A stretch of DNA of 64,000 bases from assembly GCF_027409185.1 (NCBI RefSeq), contig NC_084462.1:25519577-25583576 (forward strand), read 5' to 3'. The notes under the pieces were generated by a model, which saw only the letters and a list, made by a program, of their open reading frames with translations, did not search any database and had not been told where the DNA came from. This document shows, piece by piece, positions 44,449 through 63,916 of this stretch. Made by a program: the position numbers and the translations under genes. Numbering within the stretch: the stretch's first letter is position 1; each line of letters begins with the position of its first letter. This stretch comes from Cynocephalus volans. Its lineage: Eukaryota > Chordata > Mammalia > Dermoptera > Cynocephalidae.

Positions 44449-46350
44449 ACTGTGCAGGAGAGTTGCACAGGGGCCATCTACAGCTATTAAGCAGCCCCCT
44501 TGCGGCCCAACCCACTGGCCCTGACCCCTGGCCCTGGTCCTGCCCCTTTTCCCATCCCCTTTGCACCCTGGAGCCACGTTAGCAGGGGCCAGGAAGGGTT
44601 AATCATTACCTGAGCTCACAGAGCTATGACCAGTAGGACCAAAGGAAATGATCAGGGGTGTGGCCAGAGGCCTGGGGGAAGGCATCTGAACCTCAAGGAG
44701 GTCATGGCCACGTGGCTCTGCAGGGGGCTGGGCTAGTGGAGGTCTGGAAAAGCAGGAGGTTGCCTAAGGGGAGTCAGCCATGAGGACAGGGTTCACTCCT
44801 CACCAGAGTAAGAACAGTTTGAAGACCCCTCAGCTACAGGGCCTGGACCCTGAGGTCCAGGACCTGCTGAAGTGTGTATTCCCTAAGGAGCAGCTTAGGC
44901 CTCTGTGGGAGGAGCCACTCTAGAGGGGAGGGCTTTGTGGGAAAGACTGAAGATGGGTGAACCACTCAAGAGAAGGTCCACTGAGCTCTGGGGCACACCC
45001 TCGAGTGTCCTCACCATCACCGTGGCCTTGCCCGCACTGACCAGAGGCCTGTGGGAGCCAGCGCCTTCCCCAGGTCAGAGAATGTCATTTCTTCAGGGAA
45101 GCCTGACACTCCCCCCATCAGGTGCCTCTGTCATATGTCCTCTTAGTGTGAAACACTTACACTTCACCGTCACTAAGGTGATTCTCTGATGAAGGTTGTC
45201 TCCCCCCAGCTATAAGCAACAGGACAGTCATCATGCACTTGGCTGCAGCCTTCGAGACACGCATAATGCCCAGCACCAGGAAGATGCTCAATAAATGAGT
45301 GGTGGGTCTGGAGGAGACCGACTGGGCTGGCTTCTAGTGCCCAGGACCTACTGCACAGGCCAGGCACACCTTCTATCCCCTGCCCATCTCACTCTCATGC
45401 AGGCTTCCCTGTCCAGGGACCTCGCCAAGAGCTGTTTTCTTCTGTCCCTGCTGGGCCCACTTCCATCCACAGGCCATGTGACAAGGGTGGTGGGGGCCAC
45501 AGTGAGATGGATTGAAAAGTCTGGCTAGAAAGGTGCTCAGACCACATGGAAAGGTGACCTGCCCCACCTCCCAGGAAGGCAGCCTTCATAAAGGAGGTTT
45601 TCCTGGGAGGCTGAGCAGGAGGAAGGGAGAAGGCGATTCTAGCTGTGGTTGGTGAGATGTTGGAGGCAGGAAACGTCCTGGGATAGGTTAACAGGCCTGT
45701 TGGATTTTTAAAAGGCCTCCAACCAAAAGGGAACAGGTGGGAGATAAATTCAGAGTTTAATGCAAGGCTGGGGAAGCCTAAGCTAAAGGAGCATGACCTG
45801 CTGTCCCCAGGGCACCTCAAGGGGGTCCCACAGAGGCTAGAAGCAAGACCTGCTCTCAGGAGGTCTCGATCCTCCTTTTCAAGGCTGCTCTGCATTTCCT
45901 TCCTCTAGGAGGCTTAGGTCCAGGACAGCACAGCGGGGGCTCCATCCTGTCCTGCTCATTAGAACACATGCTTCCAGTAGGGCTTCCTTCCCCTAGCAGT
46001 GTCCCCGGAGCCCAGCTCGGGGCTATGCCACCCAGCCTTCATGCAGAGAGGGAAGAACGTGCCATTGAGGATGAGAGGACCAGTGAGAAGCCTGCAGGGT
46101 TGGGGTGGGGGCAGTCTCCCAGCTGAACTTGACCTGTCAAGTGCCTCCCCAGCACAGGCAATAAAGGGGAGTGAGAAAATGGGATCCCGGGAAGCTTCCA
46201 GTTCCTACACGTGCCTAACCTCAGCTTCTCCCTCTTCCTCCTCTCTGTCCCGCTTCTTTGAAGTGAATCAGGTCTCCCCTCTACTCTGGGAGGTGGGGGG
46301 GAGATGGGGTCAATGGGAAGATGAAAGACAACAGATGGACTCGAGAATTA
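44449..46350. other. Intergenic DNA between DGAT2L7 promoter and PLOD3 3' end
   Basis: No coding exon recognised. An L2 3' end lies near 45215-45300 (ataatgcccagcaccaggaa then gatgctcaataaatgagtg). The first few hundred bases upstream of 44449 should hold the DGAT2L7 promoter; no clear TATA box is seen. Confidence 0.45.
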
Positions 46351-46639
46351 CAAATCCTCCTTTATTGGGAGGGGGCTGAGAAACCTTAATAACTTATCAC
46401 ACAGGGAATCCCCACAAGTCCTCTCCCCATGAAGCCTTAGGGGCTGAGGAGAGGAGCAGGGGCCCAGAGCTTCCTGAGAGGGCCGTGTGTTGGGGGTAAG
46501 GCAACACATTCAGTCCCAGGCACACAGAACACACACTCAGGAAGTGAGGAGATGGACAGTCTCCCTTCCAGGGATGGGGGGCCAGGCCCTCAAGAAGGCA
46601 CAAACAACAGCAGGGAAGGGTTGGCAGAGTGGTTGAGTG

Positions 46640-53397
<6,758 letters not shown>

Positions 53398-54387
53398 GAC
53401 GGGGAGCTGGCCGAGGCAGCACACAGGCCCGCACGGGGCTCCGCTGCGCGCCTGGATCCCAACTGCGGATAGGGGCTGTGAGAGAGTGGGCCCGGGCGGC
53501 ACAGCCGCCCGGGATGAGGAGGAGCAGTGCTGGGGCTCCGCCCTGGAAAATCGGCGTAACTGGAGGCTACAGAAAACTCGAGACGCCGGCGCCGCACACA
53601 AGGCAAGGATTGTCCCGGGGCCCGGGCGCGCGTGCGGTGCAGAGTGGGCGGAGGGGGGGCCCGGCCGGGGGCGGGGGCTCCCGCCGGCGAGCGGAAGACC
53701 CGGAATTTGGTCGGAGACAGCCGGGCCCGCCGTCCGCTTGACACACGAGGAAACTGAAACCCGGAGAGGGGAAGTGACCCCTGGCGGAGGGTCCGGCAGG
53801 CCGCGGAGGCGGTTCCTTGCCGCCGCCCTGCCCGGAGCAGCGGGGCGGAAGACTGGGAGAGCTAGGCGGCTGAGCAGCGCGGAGTGCAGACGACTGGAGG
53901 AGCGGGGGCGGCAGGGAGGGAGAAGGCCGACGAGGGAGCTGGGGATTGGGCTTTCTGCAGAGGTTCACCGGGGACCTTTCGGCTTGCCCACTGAAGCCCG
54001 CCCCTTTCTTCTGCATTCCGGCCCACCACCTCTACAGACCCGGGGAGAAGCTCCAGGGGCTGCATTTGTGATGATGACATCTCCAGAGGACCGAAGGAAA
54101 ATTACGTCTCTCAAAAGACCACCGGCATCCCCTCTTTAGAATGACCCATTTCGGGGATCCCACTGAATTTACACAACCACACTGAAGCCGGAAATAGTTT
54201 TGCCCCTATAAAATATGGCGGAAAGCTTTCTTGTCTCCAAGGGAACATCGCGTCAGGAGTCCAAGCGGAGGGGGATCATTCTGCGCACGTGCAGAAGCAC
54301 ACGCTACCGGAAGTGGTGGTGCCCTTACCAAAGCCGCCGGTTTGGCACGCGTGCGCAGTAGGCTTTTCCGGAAGCTGTATTGTGCAA
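53398..54387. promoter_or_regulatory. Divergent CpG promoter shared by PLOD3 and ZNHIT1
   Basis: The two start codons are 990 bp apart, head to head, in CpG-rich DNA. Near ZNHIT1 there are two ETS-type sites (CCGGAAGTG at 54307-54315; CCGGAAG at 54368-54374), a YY1-like AAATATGGCGG near 54207-54217, and NRF1-like GCGCACGTGC and GCGTGCGCAG near 54282 and 54349. No TATA. This is a typical housekeeping bidirectional promoter. Confidence 0.7.
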
Positions 54388-56241
54388 ATGGTGGAGAAGA
54401 AGACTTCGGGTATGTCAGTCCCCGGCGGTTAGCTCCCTTCCTCTTCTCAGATCCAACCTGGCCTAGGATTTCCTCATTGAACTACTTGGGTCAAATCTCT
54501 TCCCCGGCCCTCGGGTTCTGGCGTTGGGCAGCCCCCCAAACCGTTTATTCACGTATTATTGATGCCTGCTCCAAGCCGGGCGCTGGGGATGGAGAGGAGA
54601 AAGATCCCTATTATCCCAAACTGGCTTTCGGGGGGCGGGGGGCGCTCAGATACGCAGACCTACTATTGCGTTTTCAGGGTGATACTTGCTATGGCGGAGG
54701 GAGGCACAGCGACTGGGCGCAGGGGGGAGTGGCACCTAACCCATCTTCTGGGAAAGAGGGGACCGGGAAGGCTTGGGGGTGAAACCCCGAAACACTTGAA
54801 TTGAGTCTTGAAAGTCGAGTTACGGTTTCGCCCAGTGGAGGTGCGCGGGAACTCCTTCTCAGCAGCAGAGACCTCATGTGCAAAGGCTGGAAAGAAAAAG
54901 CAAGTCGCTTAGGAAGCCAAGTTCACAGTTGGGAGCTTGAGGAGGACTAGTAATAGAGGCTGGAGGGCTGGGAAAAGGTTACATTTTAAAGTCATTAGTA
55001 TACACTGCCGAGGAGTTTGAACTCTATGGAGAGGCAATGGACAGCCACCAAAGGCTTTTAAGGGAGGGCGGTGACCGAAGCAAATTTACCTTTGAGAGAG
55101 GCAGTTCTGGCTTCAGTGCGGAGGATGGATTGGAGGGACTAGAACAGAGCTGTCCAGTAGAACTTTCTGGAATGATGGGAATGTTTTTTAATCTGTACTG
55201 TTCAATATAGGGTATTAGCCACATGTAGCTATTGAGGCGCTTGAAATGTGGCTAGTGCAACTGAAGAACTGAAGTTCAAATTTTATTGAATCATAATTAG
55301 TCTAAATTTAAATTTAAGTAACCACATGTGGCTAGTAGCTACCTATGTAGCTACCTAGTAGCACATGTCTGGAGGATGGAAGGCCAGTTAGGATGCTACT
55401 GAGTAGTCCAAAGAAAAAGGGATGAGGGTTGGAACACTCTGCCAGATCGATTTTCAACAAATCCAGTCATGTCACTCCTTTCTTAAAACCCCTCACCAGA
55501 TCTCTGTCACTCTCGCCATAAAATCCACAAATCCAGTTTCCTTTAGATACTTAAGGTAAGACTCTGAATGATCTGCCTGCCTTCATCTCCCCCTGCTCCC
55601 TACCTCCCAATACTTTATACATCAGCCGTATCGGATTGTCTCACAACAGGCCTTCTTTTATACTGACACCAAGGCCTGAAACACTCTCCTCCCTCCCCAA
55701 ACCTTAGTCTATTTATTAGTTAGGCCTTGACCTAGACTTACCTTCTTCTGGGAAATCTTCTCTGACACCCCAAGACCAGGTTAGGTGTTTCTGTTTTGTG
55801 CTCTGTAGCATTTTGCACCTCCCTGTCCATATCATATACTGTGCTGTGCTCTGCTTGTTTTTTTAATCATTTGTGTTCCTTGCTAAACTCCAATCTCCTG
55901 CATTCCCAGAACCTAGGGCACCACCTCGCACTTGGAAGGGAGGCAGTAGAATGCAGTGATCAAGACAATGTTTTTTGATGTTGAGCAGTTCTGGGTTTGA
56001 ATTCTGACCTGGCCACTTACTAGCTGTGCAAACACTGGACACATTTCTTAACCTCTGAATGTTAGCAAACTGATGATAATGATACCTATCTCATAGGGTT
56101 TTTGTGCAGACTATATGATTCAATTTATGCAAAGAACTTAGTATAGTGTCTGGCTCATAGTAAATGCTCAGCAAATATTAGCTGCTGGTGCTGCTGCTAT
56201 TATTATTATGGTTAACAGGCATTCAATAAAGATTTGTTTAA

Positions 56242-56282
<41 letters not shown>

Positions 56283-58871
56283 TTTTTTTGATGGCTAGCT
56301 GGTATGGAGATTCAAACCCTTGACCTTGGTGTTATAACACCACGCACTAACCAACTGAGCTAACTGGCAAGCTGAATAGAGATATTTTGTGTAAAATGAT
56401 CAGAATCTGGTGAACAGTTGATACAGTAATGAAGAAAGAGGCTTGAAGTACCTCCTACGTTTCTGGTTTGGATGTCTGTGTAGATGGTTCCATTCACTTA
56501 GAGAGAGTCTGTGGGAGAAGCAGACTTAGATGGGAAGATTTTTTATTTTGAGTTGTGGCATGAATGGGGTCAGCAGGTGATTTCCTGCAGCAGTTGCATA
56601 GCCAGTTCTGGAGCTCAGGAAAGGGCTCTGGATTGAGAGAACCTGGGTGATAGAGCCCTGTGTTTGGATTAGAAATGCCAGAAAGAGTATATGGACCGAG
56701 GGAGAGATGAGAGACAGCCACAGTTGGCTCAGAGCCAGGGAGAGCAGCAAAGATAGGAGACTGAGAAGTGCTGCCAGATATGGGAAGGAAAACTGGAGTC
56801 ATGTCAAGGAAGTTAACAGGATTCTTTCAACCCGAGGAAGGTAGTCAGCACAGTCACAGGTTGTAGAGAGCTCAAGTCAAAGGAGGATTCTAGAAATGCA
56901 CACTGGGTTTGGCCCTAGGAGGTGACTGGTGTCCTGAGTGTGGGTGGTTCCCTTTGAATGGTCAGACAGGAGCCATATTGCTGGGGGTTGAGGAGTGGAT
57001 GGGAGGTGAGAACATGAAACATCACTTGGCCCACTCTCAAAGAATAGTAGCTGTGAAGTTGCTAGTCGGGTGAGAGTTTAGCAGATTTTTCTACAGAAGG
57101 GAAAGCACGAGTTGAGGAGGGGGGGTTAAAGCTGCAAGAGGGAGGGGATGGACTCAAGTTGAAAGTGAGGGGTTGGATTTAGCGGTGGGGCTTGAGGGAG
57201 GGGGTGCATCCACTTGGAATGGAGGGAAGATAGGTGCCCAGCTATTATGTTGGAGGGTGGGCTGAAAGATGAACATGTCTGTGTGTAGGTGGCTCCTGTT
57301 TCCTTTGACGTAGGAAATGAGATTGCTGAGCATCTCATAACACACTCTTCTGAAGGCAGAATATGTTGTGGTCCCAGTTGATCCTGGAAGCCTTGAATGT
57401 ATAGTTGCCTCCGTCGGCATGGTTGTGTGATTTCTGCCAGCATTGAGAGGTCTCCAGGAGGGGTTTCATTGGCTGGGTCTGGAATTGGGAGGAAGGGCTG
57501 GGCACAAAGGACTGGAAAACAGGCGTGAGTGACTGATATTGTCTTCATTAGCTGAGAAGGAAGCCAGGCCAGAGGGGCTGATATACTGGGTGAAGATATG
57601 GGGGGCCAAGGGCTCAGTGACTCAGATGAGATCAGAGAACTGGGCTTTCCTCCCCTGGGCATCTTCCACACACTGCCCAGAGGCAAGCCCCCCCCCCCCA
57701 GCTTCTCTCTTTTCTGTGCCCCCATAACTCTTCTTGCCCTGCCCCATCTAGTTCGCTCTCAGGATCCCGGACAGCGGCGGGTGCTGGACCGGGCAGCCCG
57801 GCAGCGCCGCATCAATAGGCAGCTCGAGGCCTTGGAGAATGACAACTTCCAGGACGACCCCCATGCTGGACTTCCTCAGCTCGGCAAGAGGCTGCCTCAG
57901 TTTGATGATGATGCAGACACCGGTGAGGCAGGTGGAGGGGAGAGGGAGGGACTTGGTGGGCGAGACAAGGCTGAAGGAAGGAGAAGAGTCTGTCCAGGTC
58001 AGGGCTATGGAAGGACATTGGGCTGGGAGGCAGATGGCCCGGGAGCTCCTTCTGCCTCTGCCAGCGACTGGCTCCTGTGGCTGTGGGCAGCCACTCTCCC
58101 CTTTCTGTGCCTCAGTTTCCTCTCGTGTGTACAATAAAGATGGAGTAGATCAGCACTGACAGAAAGCCTTAGATTTAGGGGGTATGGAGATGAACGTAGG
58201 CTGGGATTGGAGAAGCGGGTTTGAAAGGAGAAGGTGGTAGAGAGGGGCTGATTTAAAAGCCAGGTGGGTATGTGGGCAAGTTCTGGAGGTGTGGGTGTCA
58301 GGAGTGATGAGCTAGAGAGAGATGGTGTCTTTCTTGGCAAGTGTCAAATGACTAATTACACTTGACCCCTAGGAAAGAAAAAGAAGAAAACTCGAGGGGA
58401 TCATTTTAAACTTCGCTTCCGAAAAAACTTCCAGGCCTTGCTGGAGGAGCAGGTGAGAGGGACCTGGCCTGGGAGGACCCCCCAAGGAAGGCATGAGCCT
58501 GTGGAGGTCCTGGTCCCTCGTGGGTGTTTGCCACTTGGGTGGGCAGAGGAGTCCTGGAGCCTACCCCTCTTGTTTCTGCAGAACCTGAGTGTGGCTGAGG
58601 GCCCCAACTACTTGACAGCCTGTGCTGGGCCCCCCTCCCGGCCCCAGCGCCCTTTCTGTGCTGTGTGTGGCTTCCCCTCCCCATACACCTGTGTCAGCTG
58701 TGGTGCGCGGTACTGTACTGTGCGCTGTCTGGGCACCCACCAGGAGACCAGGTGAGCATGGGACCTCACCTGGTCCACGCCTACCCATTCATACTCCCAC
58801 AGCCTCACCAGACCTCTCTACTCACCCTGGGCTTCCTCTTTGTCTGCAGGTGTCTGAAGTGGACCGTGTGA
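54388..58871 (+). CDS. ZNHIT1: Zinc finger HIT-type 1, intact, 154 aa
   Basis: Subunit of the SRCAP chromatin-remodelling complex that deposits histone H2A.Z in the nucleus (yeast Vps71 homologue). Coding exons: 54388-54409, 57752-57922, 58373-58452, 58582-58751, 58850-58871; all GT/AG, 465 nt. The protein begins MVEKKTSVRSQDPGQRRVLD, has a basic helical N-terminal half (KKKKKTRGDHFKLRFRKNFQ) and ends in a HIT-type zinc finger at about residues 117-148 (CAVCGFPSPYTCVSCGARYC...CLGTHQETRC) with all Cys/His ligands. It appears identical or nearly so to the human protein as I recall it. AATAAA is at 59055-59060. Intron 1 (3.3 kb) holds L2, MIR, a DNA transposon and a SINE. Confidence 0.97.
54410..55164. 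other. Start of ZNHIT1 intron 1
   Basis: No repeat or exon recognised; GC-rich sequence declines to average composition. Confidence 0.4.
55165..55375 (+). mobile_element. hAT-type nonautonomous DNA transposon
   Basis: Contains ctgtccagtagaactttctg, then tagccacatgtagctattga, then gcgcttgaaatgtggctagt, and gccacatg-type inverted sequence at the far end (aaccacatgtggctagtagc). Ancient placental family; the exact name is not certain from memory. Confidence 0.65.
55440..55955 (+). repeat. L2 LINE 3' region
   Basis: Contains gaatgatctgcctgccttca, then tcttctgggaaatcttctct, then gctctgtagcattttgcacc, in L2 order. No ORF. Confidence 0.7.
55960..56215 (+). repeat. MIR SINE, nearly full length
   Basis: Contains ttctgacctggccacttact, then agctgtgcaaac, then acctatctcatagggttttt, then ggctcatagtaaatgctcag. 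Confidence 0.9.
56245..56280. repeat. (AT)n microsatellite
   Basis: About 18 AT units directly next to a SINE tail. Confidence 0.95.
56282..56376 (-). mobile_element. tRNA-Ile-derived SINE monomer
   Basis: The minus strand reads GCCAGTTAGCTCAGTTGGTT, then AGTGCGTGGTGTTATAACAC, CAAGGTC and a B box GGGTTTGAATC, then a short tail with poly(A). The A box TAGCTCAGTTGG is identical to tRNA-Ile. It is the most tRNA-like copy in the window. Confidence 0.85.
56400..57740. other. Rest of ZNHIT1 intron 1
   Basis: No repeat or exon recognised. Contains a G-rich purine stretch near 57110-57260 and a C-run (57691-57700) near the acceptor. Confidence 0.4.
58025..58145 (+). repeat. MIR SINE in ZNHIT1 intron 2
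   Basis: Contains tgcctctgccagcgactggc, then ctgtgcctcagtttcctctc, a MIR pattern. Confidence 0.65.
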
Positions 58872-59079
58872 GCCTGGGCTTCCCTGGAGATGAAGTGTCT
58901 CCACCCGGCCTCCAAAAAGCCTCACCAAAAGGAGTGAGGCTCCCCCTAAAGCCACTCACTCACCCACCAAAACTGAGTTTCACCTGCCAGGGAAGCTCAG
59001 TCTTACTTCCAGAGACTGTCTGGCAAGAGGTGGGCTGAGCCCACAGAGTGCTGTAATAAAAGGCCTACTGCCAGGATCC

Positions 59080-60000
59080 TGCCTGTTTGGTTGTGGGAGG
59101 TTTGGGGGTGAGTGTGATGGTCACCTGTCTCCTCCTCACTGCTCTGTCTCCCTTCCTCTCACCTACCATTCACCCCTTCTTTGTCCCTGATCCTAAGAGA
59201 TTTTGTCCCTTTCTCCTGCCACCCCCACATCTCTGCCTTTCTTAGCTGCTCTTTATGTCTTGTTTTGGTTATTGATTTATTGTTTGTTTTTGCTTTTTTC
59301 CCCCCTCTGGTTCCTGTGAGTATTTTCAAAGTACAGCTAGGTTCCAGGGCTGAGTGACAGGAAGTGGCATGAGGGCTGGGGATTGGGGGCAGAATGAGCC
59401 AATCCCCTCTGTGTCACCTGGTACTTAACAAGGAAAGAGGTTGGGCCCTTGTCCTTGGTGCCACCAGTATGAGGGAGCAGCTGTCCTTAGGAAGCCCCTG
59501 TTATTAGGGGCTGCGGTGTGGGAAATGATTAGCAGCACAGAAAACCCAGGGTTTTCTGGGAAGCATGATGTAGTGGCTCCTATTCTTAGTGGCCCTGGAT
59601 GCTGTGGCTTGGGTGGTAGCAGAGCTTTTCACACCCACGTCTTATCTAAGTGCATTGCACACTTACACTTGTGAGCTCAGAGCTGCTGTGCCAAGGCCCC
59701 GCACCCCCTTGAGCACAAAGCAAAGCAGGCACTCAGCGACTGTTTGTTGAGCAAATGACCTGAATGAGGTATTAATGAGGTTCAGTGATGTCTGGTTAGG
59801 CACCTTCTTAGACTCTTCCCACTTTGGGGGACATTTTGGGGGGCTGGCCCAAATGTTCCCAGTGTTCTCCTGAGGAATTGCTTTCCCTTTCTCTGAAGAT
59901 TTTCTGTTGAGCAAGTGGTGTTGGTGACAGCGTCATGTTAGATGGTGGTGGTGACAGGGTTTAGAGTCCAGGTGTGATGGTTTTAAAAAATGGCTTTAAA
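59080..60000. other. Spacer downstream of ZNHIT1
   Basis: No gene seen. A likely L2/MIR scrap lies near 59700-59765. Confidence 0.4.
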
Positions 60001-60004
60001 TTCT

Positions 60005-60500
60005 TTGACTACCCTTCTATCAAAAGGTGGGGTGTTTGTCCTTTCCCCTAGAATCTGGGCTGGCTTATAACCCCTTCATCCAGTAGAGAATGGCAGAAGT
60101 GAGACTATGTGACATTTAAGGCTAGCTCGTAAAGGCAGTGCAGCTTCTGCGTTGTGACTAGGATGTTTGCTTTTTGAGCCCTGAACCATCATGTAGGGAA
60201 TCCCACTATCCTGCAGCTACCATACTGTGAGGAAGCCCACGCTGCACAGAGAGGCCATGTACCTGTGCTCCCATTGACAGGACCAGCTGAACCAGCCTTT
60301 GAGTCATCACAGCCCAGGTTTTGGTCATGTGGTGAGGAGATGCCTCCAGATGATTCTAGCCATAGCACCAAGTCACCCTCAGTCGGTTGAGTCTTCCCAA
60401 CTGTGTCCTCAAACATCAAAAAGCTAGAGATACCATCTCTGTTGTGCCTGTCTAAATTCCTGACCTTCAGAATCCATGTGCATAATAAAGTAGCTGGGCT
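60005..60500 (+). mobile_element. Old LTR of the MaLR/ERVL class
   Basis: Contains gaatctgggctggcttataa, then gagaatggcagaagtgagac, then ctaggatgtttgctttttga, and ends near cagaatccatgtgcataata. The same layout as ancient MLT1-type LTRs; similar to the copy at 22610. Degraded solo LTR. Confidence 0.55.
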
Positions 60501-63440
60501 TTGTCATTGATTCCTGGGGTGGTTTGATAGGCAGCCATTGTAACTGGGACACCAGGAGCCAGTTTGCTGGCTGCTTCTGCCTAGGCTTATTGTCTGTCCC
60601 AGGAAAGGAAACTCTCCGGGGTCCTAAACCTTCCCTCCTTCCCTTTTTTCTTTTCCTCTCCACCAACAAGTCCACTCAAGCAAGAAAGTAGAAGTAGAGA
60701 AGACTATTCTTGGCTGAGAAGCACCGTCTGTGTTTCACTGTGATTTCCTGCATGGGGATTCCTGTCAGACTTGCACTGGGTCAGCACAATCTCTGGTTTA
60801 TTTTCTAACTTCAGTGACTTAGTTTTATATCTTGTTATTAGAAAAAGAGTCACACAGGTTCTGTATGGTGTAAGATTTCTCTCCTCACTGATGCACTCCA
60901 CCTTCCCAGATGACCTTGAGAAGACAGAGCCAGACCCTGTGTGCCTCTCGTTGCTCTGATCCTGATGTCATCCATCAACATCCTGTAGGAAGCTGATCCT
61001 GGGGTCTCCTGACCCCCACTGAAAACCATAACTCCCCAAGGAAAGCCTTGAACAATTTTTGCCATTTCCTTAGTGAAAGGGGAGACTTGTTCCCCATCTT
61101 GGGGGACACCTGGTCTTTGGGAAATCTATTCTGTGCCAAAAGCTTCTAGAAACTATACTTAGTTTCAAGTGATGGGGCAGTACCACCCTTTTCTGGGGAC
61201 ACAGGAAGAAGAGGTTGGTGCCAGTGTCTGGAAGGTTAGGGACTAGGGGACTTACTCCTAAATACCTCGGCAATCATTCAATTTAATTGATATAAATGAG
61301 GAAAGCCAAGCATTCTGGGAAGCAGGGCAGTTGTGTCTTCAGTTTTGGAGAAATCCTGGTCCTACTACTTACTAATTGTGTGGCTTGGAAAGGTCACTCA
61401 CCTCTCATAGCCACCCCCAGGTATTGCAGGGAGGGAGTGATACTGGGCCCCCAGCCAGTGCATGGCATCTATTAAATACTCACTAAGCAATAGCTATAGA
61501 TATTATTGCTCAAGACCTAGAGAAGTTGTAGTGGAGCTTTGTCACAGCCAGCCACAGCTCCTTGCCCAGTGTAGGGGAACCAGCTGTACACATTTCTCTT
61601 TGCTCCTAGGTTGTGAGTTCTTTGAGGATAGGGGCTGTGTCTTGGTGCCCACTCTAACTTTTAGCAAAGTAGAGACTCATTAAGTGTGTGAGAACAGGTA
61701 AATGAGTTGGTTGCCCTTTATACCCATGTGACTACATGTGGTAGATGAAGAAATCGAAACTCAACCAAGTGACGATATTAAGACACAGACTTAAATGCTC
61801 AGTTGTGAAATTTGGTTCAGGTTAGTTTTCCTGAAAGGGGGAAGAGGCAGGCTGCAGTCTGGAAAAGGAGGTAGAGGCCATGGGGTTGGGGCAGAAGAAT
61901 TTGTGTTGGAGGCGCTTGGGTGGTATCAGTAGTTGTAATTGGCTTTGGGGACACTTGAATCGTAAGCCACTTTTTAAGGCATCTGGATCATCTCTGAGAG
62001 AGAAATTGCCTATGGGTGTGTTAACAAAGCAAGTCACATGGCCCAGAACTTGTCAGTGGGAGATTGTTACACTAAGGGCCCCCCACAAAACATACCTCCC
62101 AGCGCCCAAGCTCGTGCAGTCTCTTCTGCATTGGCTCTGCACTTGACCAATGGACATCACAAACATTATGAAGGCAGAGTATGGAGAGGCGTAGAATATC
62201 CACATTTTCAGACTTACTGGCCATGGGACCTTTTATGTAGGGAGTGTTCAAAAAGCATGTGTTCTGTAGAGAAATACGGAATGGATTAGGAAGACGGGGT
62301 GAGAACTTGGGATCCTGTAAGAGTGTGGGCAAGAGAGGATGAAGGCCTGACCCAGGACCAGGAAGAAGGCAGAGAAGGAGGCAGAGAAGTAGCAGGATGT
62401 GAAAGACACCTGTAGAAGGAGAATCTGGGATTTGGCAACTAATGGAGGGGAGATGGTTGGGGAGGTGTGGGGGACCATGAGGAAGAGATGATTGAGGTTG
62501 TCAGTCTGTCAGAGAGGGTGGCAAATCTGGTAACAGGAGTAACAGGAACTGCAGCTTGGGGAAAGAGATGAGTTTGGTGTGTCTGAAGCCCACCCAGCCT
62601 AGTGAAATCATACAGGAGGTGGGTGGACTTCTGAAGCTCAAGAGGTCCAGTTAGAGTGCAGATGTGGGAGTTCTCTCCATCCCAGGAGAGAGGTGATGAG
62701 AGTGAGTGCATAAGAGAAAAGGGAGTGGGCTGCAGTCAGAACCCAGGGGCATCCCCAAATGACTGGTCTCTGGCCAGTGCTGAAGAGCATCTGCGCTGGG
62801 ATAGGGTTCTATTGCTCTCTTCCACTGGATGCCAGGCTTCTTTCTAGTGGCTTCATTTTCCTGTCCTGATGGGTAGCAGCTCTACTCACTACCCACTGGG
62901 CCTGTACCAGGCCTGCCCACAACCCAGTGCTGTGCCTGAGCTTAACACCAGCAAGCCATGCACACACCAGTGAACAGACCTTCAGAGCCTTTTCTGGAAG
63001 CTACTGAACCTTCCCCAGAGAAATGTACCTGCACCAGACTCAATTCATTTGAGAGAATTTCTAAGGGCTTGTCAATTCCTGATATCCATGCTCAGGCCCC
63101 AGTAAAACTCTGCTCTAGACCAACTGCCTCCTTGTGCAGCTGTAAGATAACAGGTAGAGTTAAAGGAGAGATGTCATCTTTGGCTGGCCAGGGGGCATCT
63201 CTGCTTTTACCAGCTTCCTGGAGCTGGGGCTTTCCATATCTGCTCCTTGATGTCTCTGTCAGTAATTATGTGCCACACTCTTAAATCTCTTGCAACCCCT
63301 CCTGTATTTTGCTTAAGGAGACTGCCCAAAGGTGGTGGGCAGAGTGACAGTCTGGGGTCCAAGAACCGAATAGACCCTTGGCACCGTCTTCCCTCCACTT
63401 GCTTGGCTAGCGGCTTCATGACTCTCTCAACCCCTGAACC
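60501..63440. other. Intergenic DNA between ZNHIT1 and CLDN15
   Basis: No coding exon recognised. MIR relics at about 61335-61535 (ctacttactaattgtgtggc) and an L2-like end at about 61605-61690 (gtgagttctttgaggatagg). The remainder is unremarkable. Confidence 0.5.
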
Positions 63441-63445
63441 TTCAC

Positions 63446-63813
63446 AATGTACATTTATTTTTATGCATGCATTTTTATAGAATATAAACACTCTGGGACG
63501 CCTCCGTCCCTTTAACGTGCCAGAGCCGAGACTCAGAAGATAAACAGGGGTCCAGCCTTAGAAGGCCGAGGTGCGCTCCCAGGAGCGGTTCTCGGCCTGG
63601 GTGGGGACCGGAGGAGTGCCAGACAAGGAGGTGAGGCCGGGGCGCTCCGGCCGGGGGCGGGGCGGGGCGTGGGGCGGGAGGCAGGGCCGGGGGTGTCTTT
63701 CAGGTGTGGGTCGGAGCCTGGGGCGTGACCGGCCCCGAGGCCGCGAGCCCAGGGGTCCACCCCTCTCTGCTCCGGGCAGTGGGAAGGGGGATGGGGTCCA
63801 CAAGCCAGAGTCC
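63446..63813 (-). other. CLDN15: CLDN15 3' untranslated region
   Basis: Runs from the CLDN15 stop to just past an AATAAA signal on the minus strand (reads TTTATT at 63454-63459). GC-rich near the stop codon. Confidence 0.65.
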
Positions 63814-63916
63814 CTATACATAGGCGTTTTTGCCGTATTTGCCAAAGCTGCTGTCGCCTTCATTCGAGGGGGCCAGGGGCATCACGGATGCGGAAGCCTT
63901 GTAGGGGAGCCGGGTG
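63814..63916 (-). CDS. CLDN15: Claudin-15, last coding exon only
   Basis: The final 34 codons of a tight-junction claudin that forms cation-selective paracellular channels. The exon starts after a CCCCACAG acceptor at 63917 and encodes [20 protein letters not shown] then [13 protein letters not shown] and a stop. The human tail as I recall ends [14 protein letters not shown]. The C-terminal YV is the PDZ-binding motif for ZO proteins. The rest of the gene lies beyond the right edge. Confidence 0.93.
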
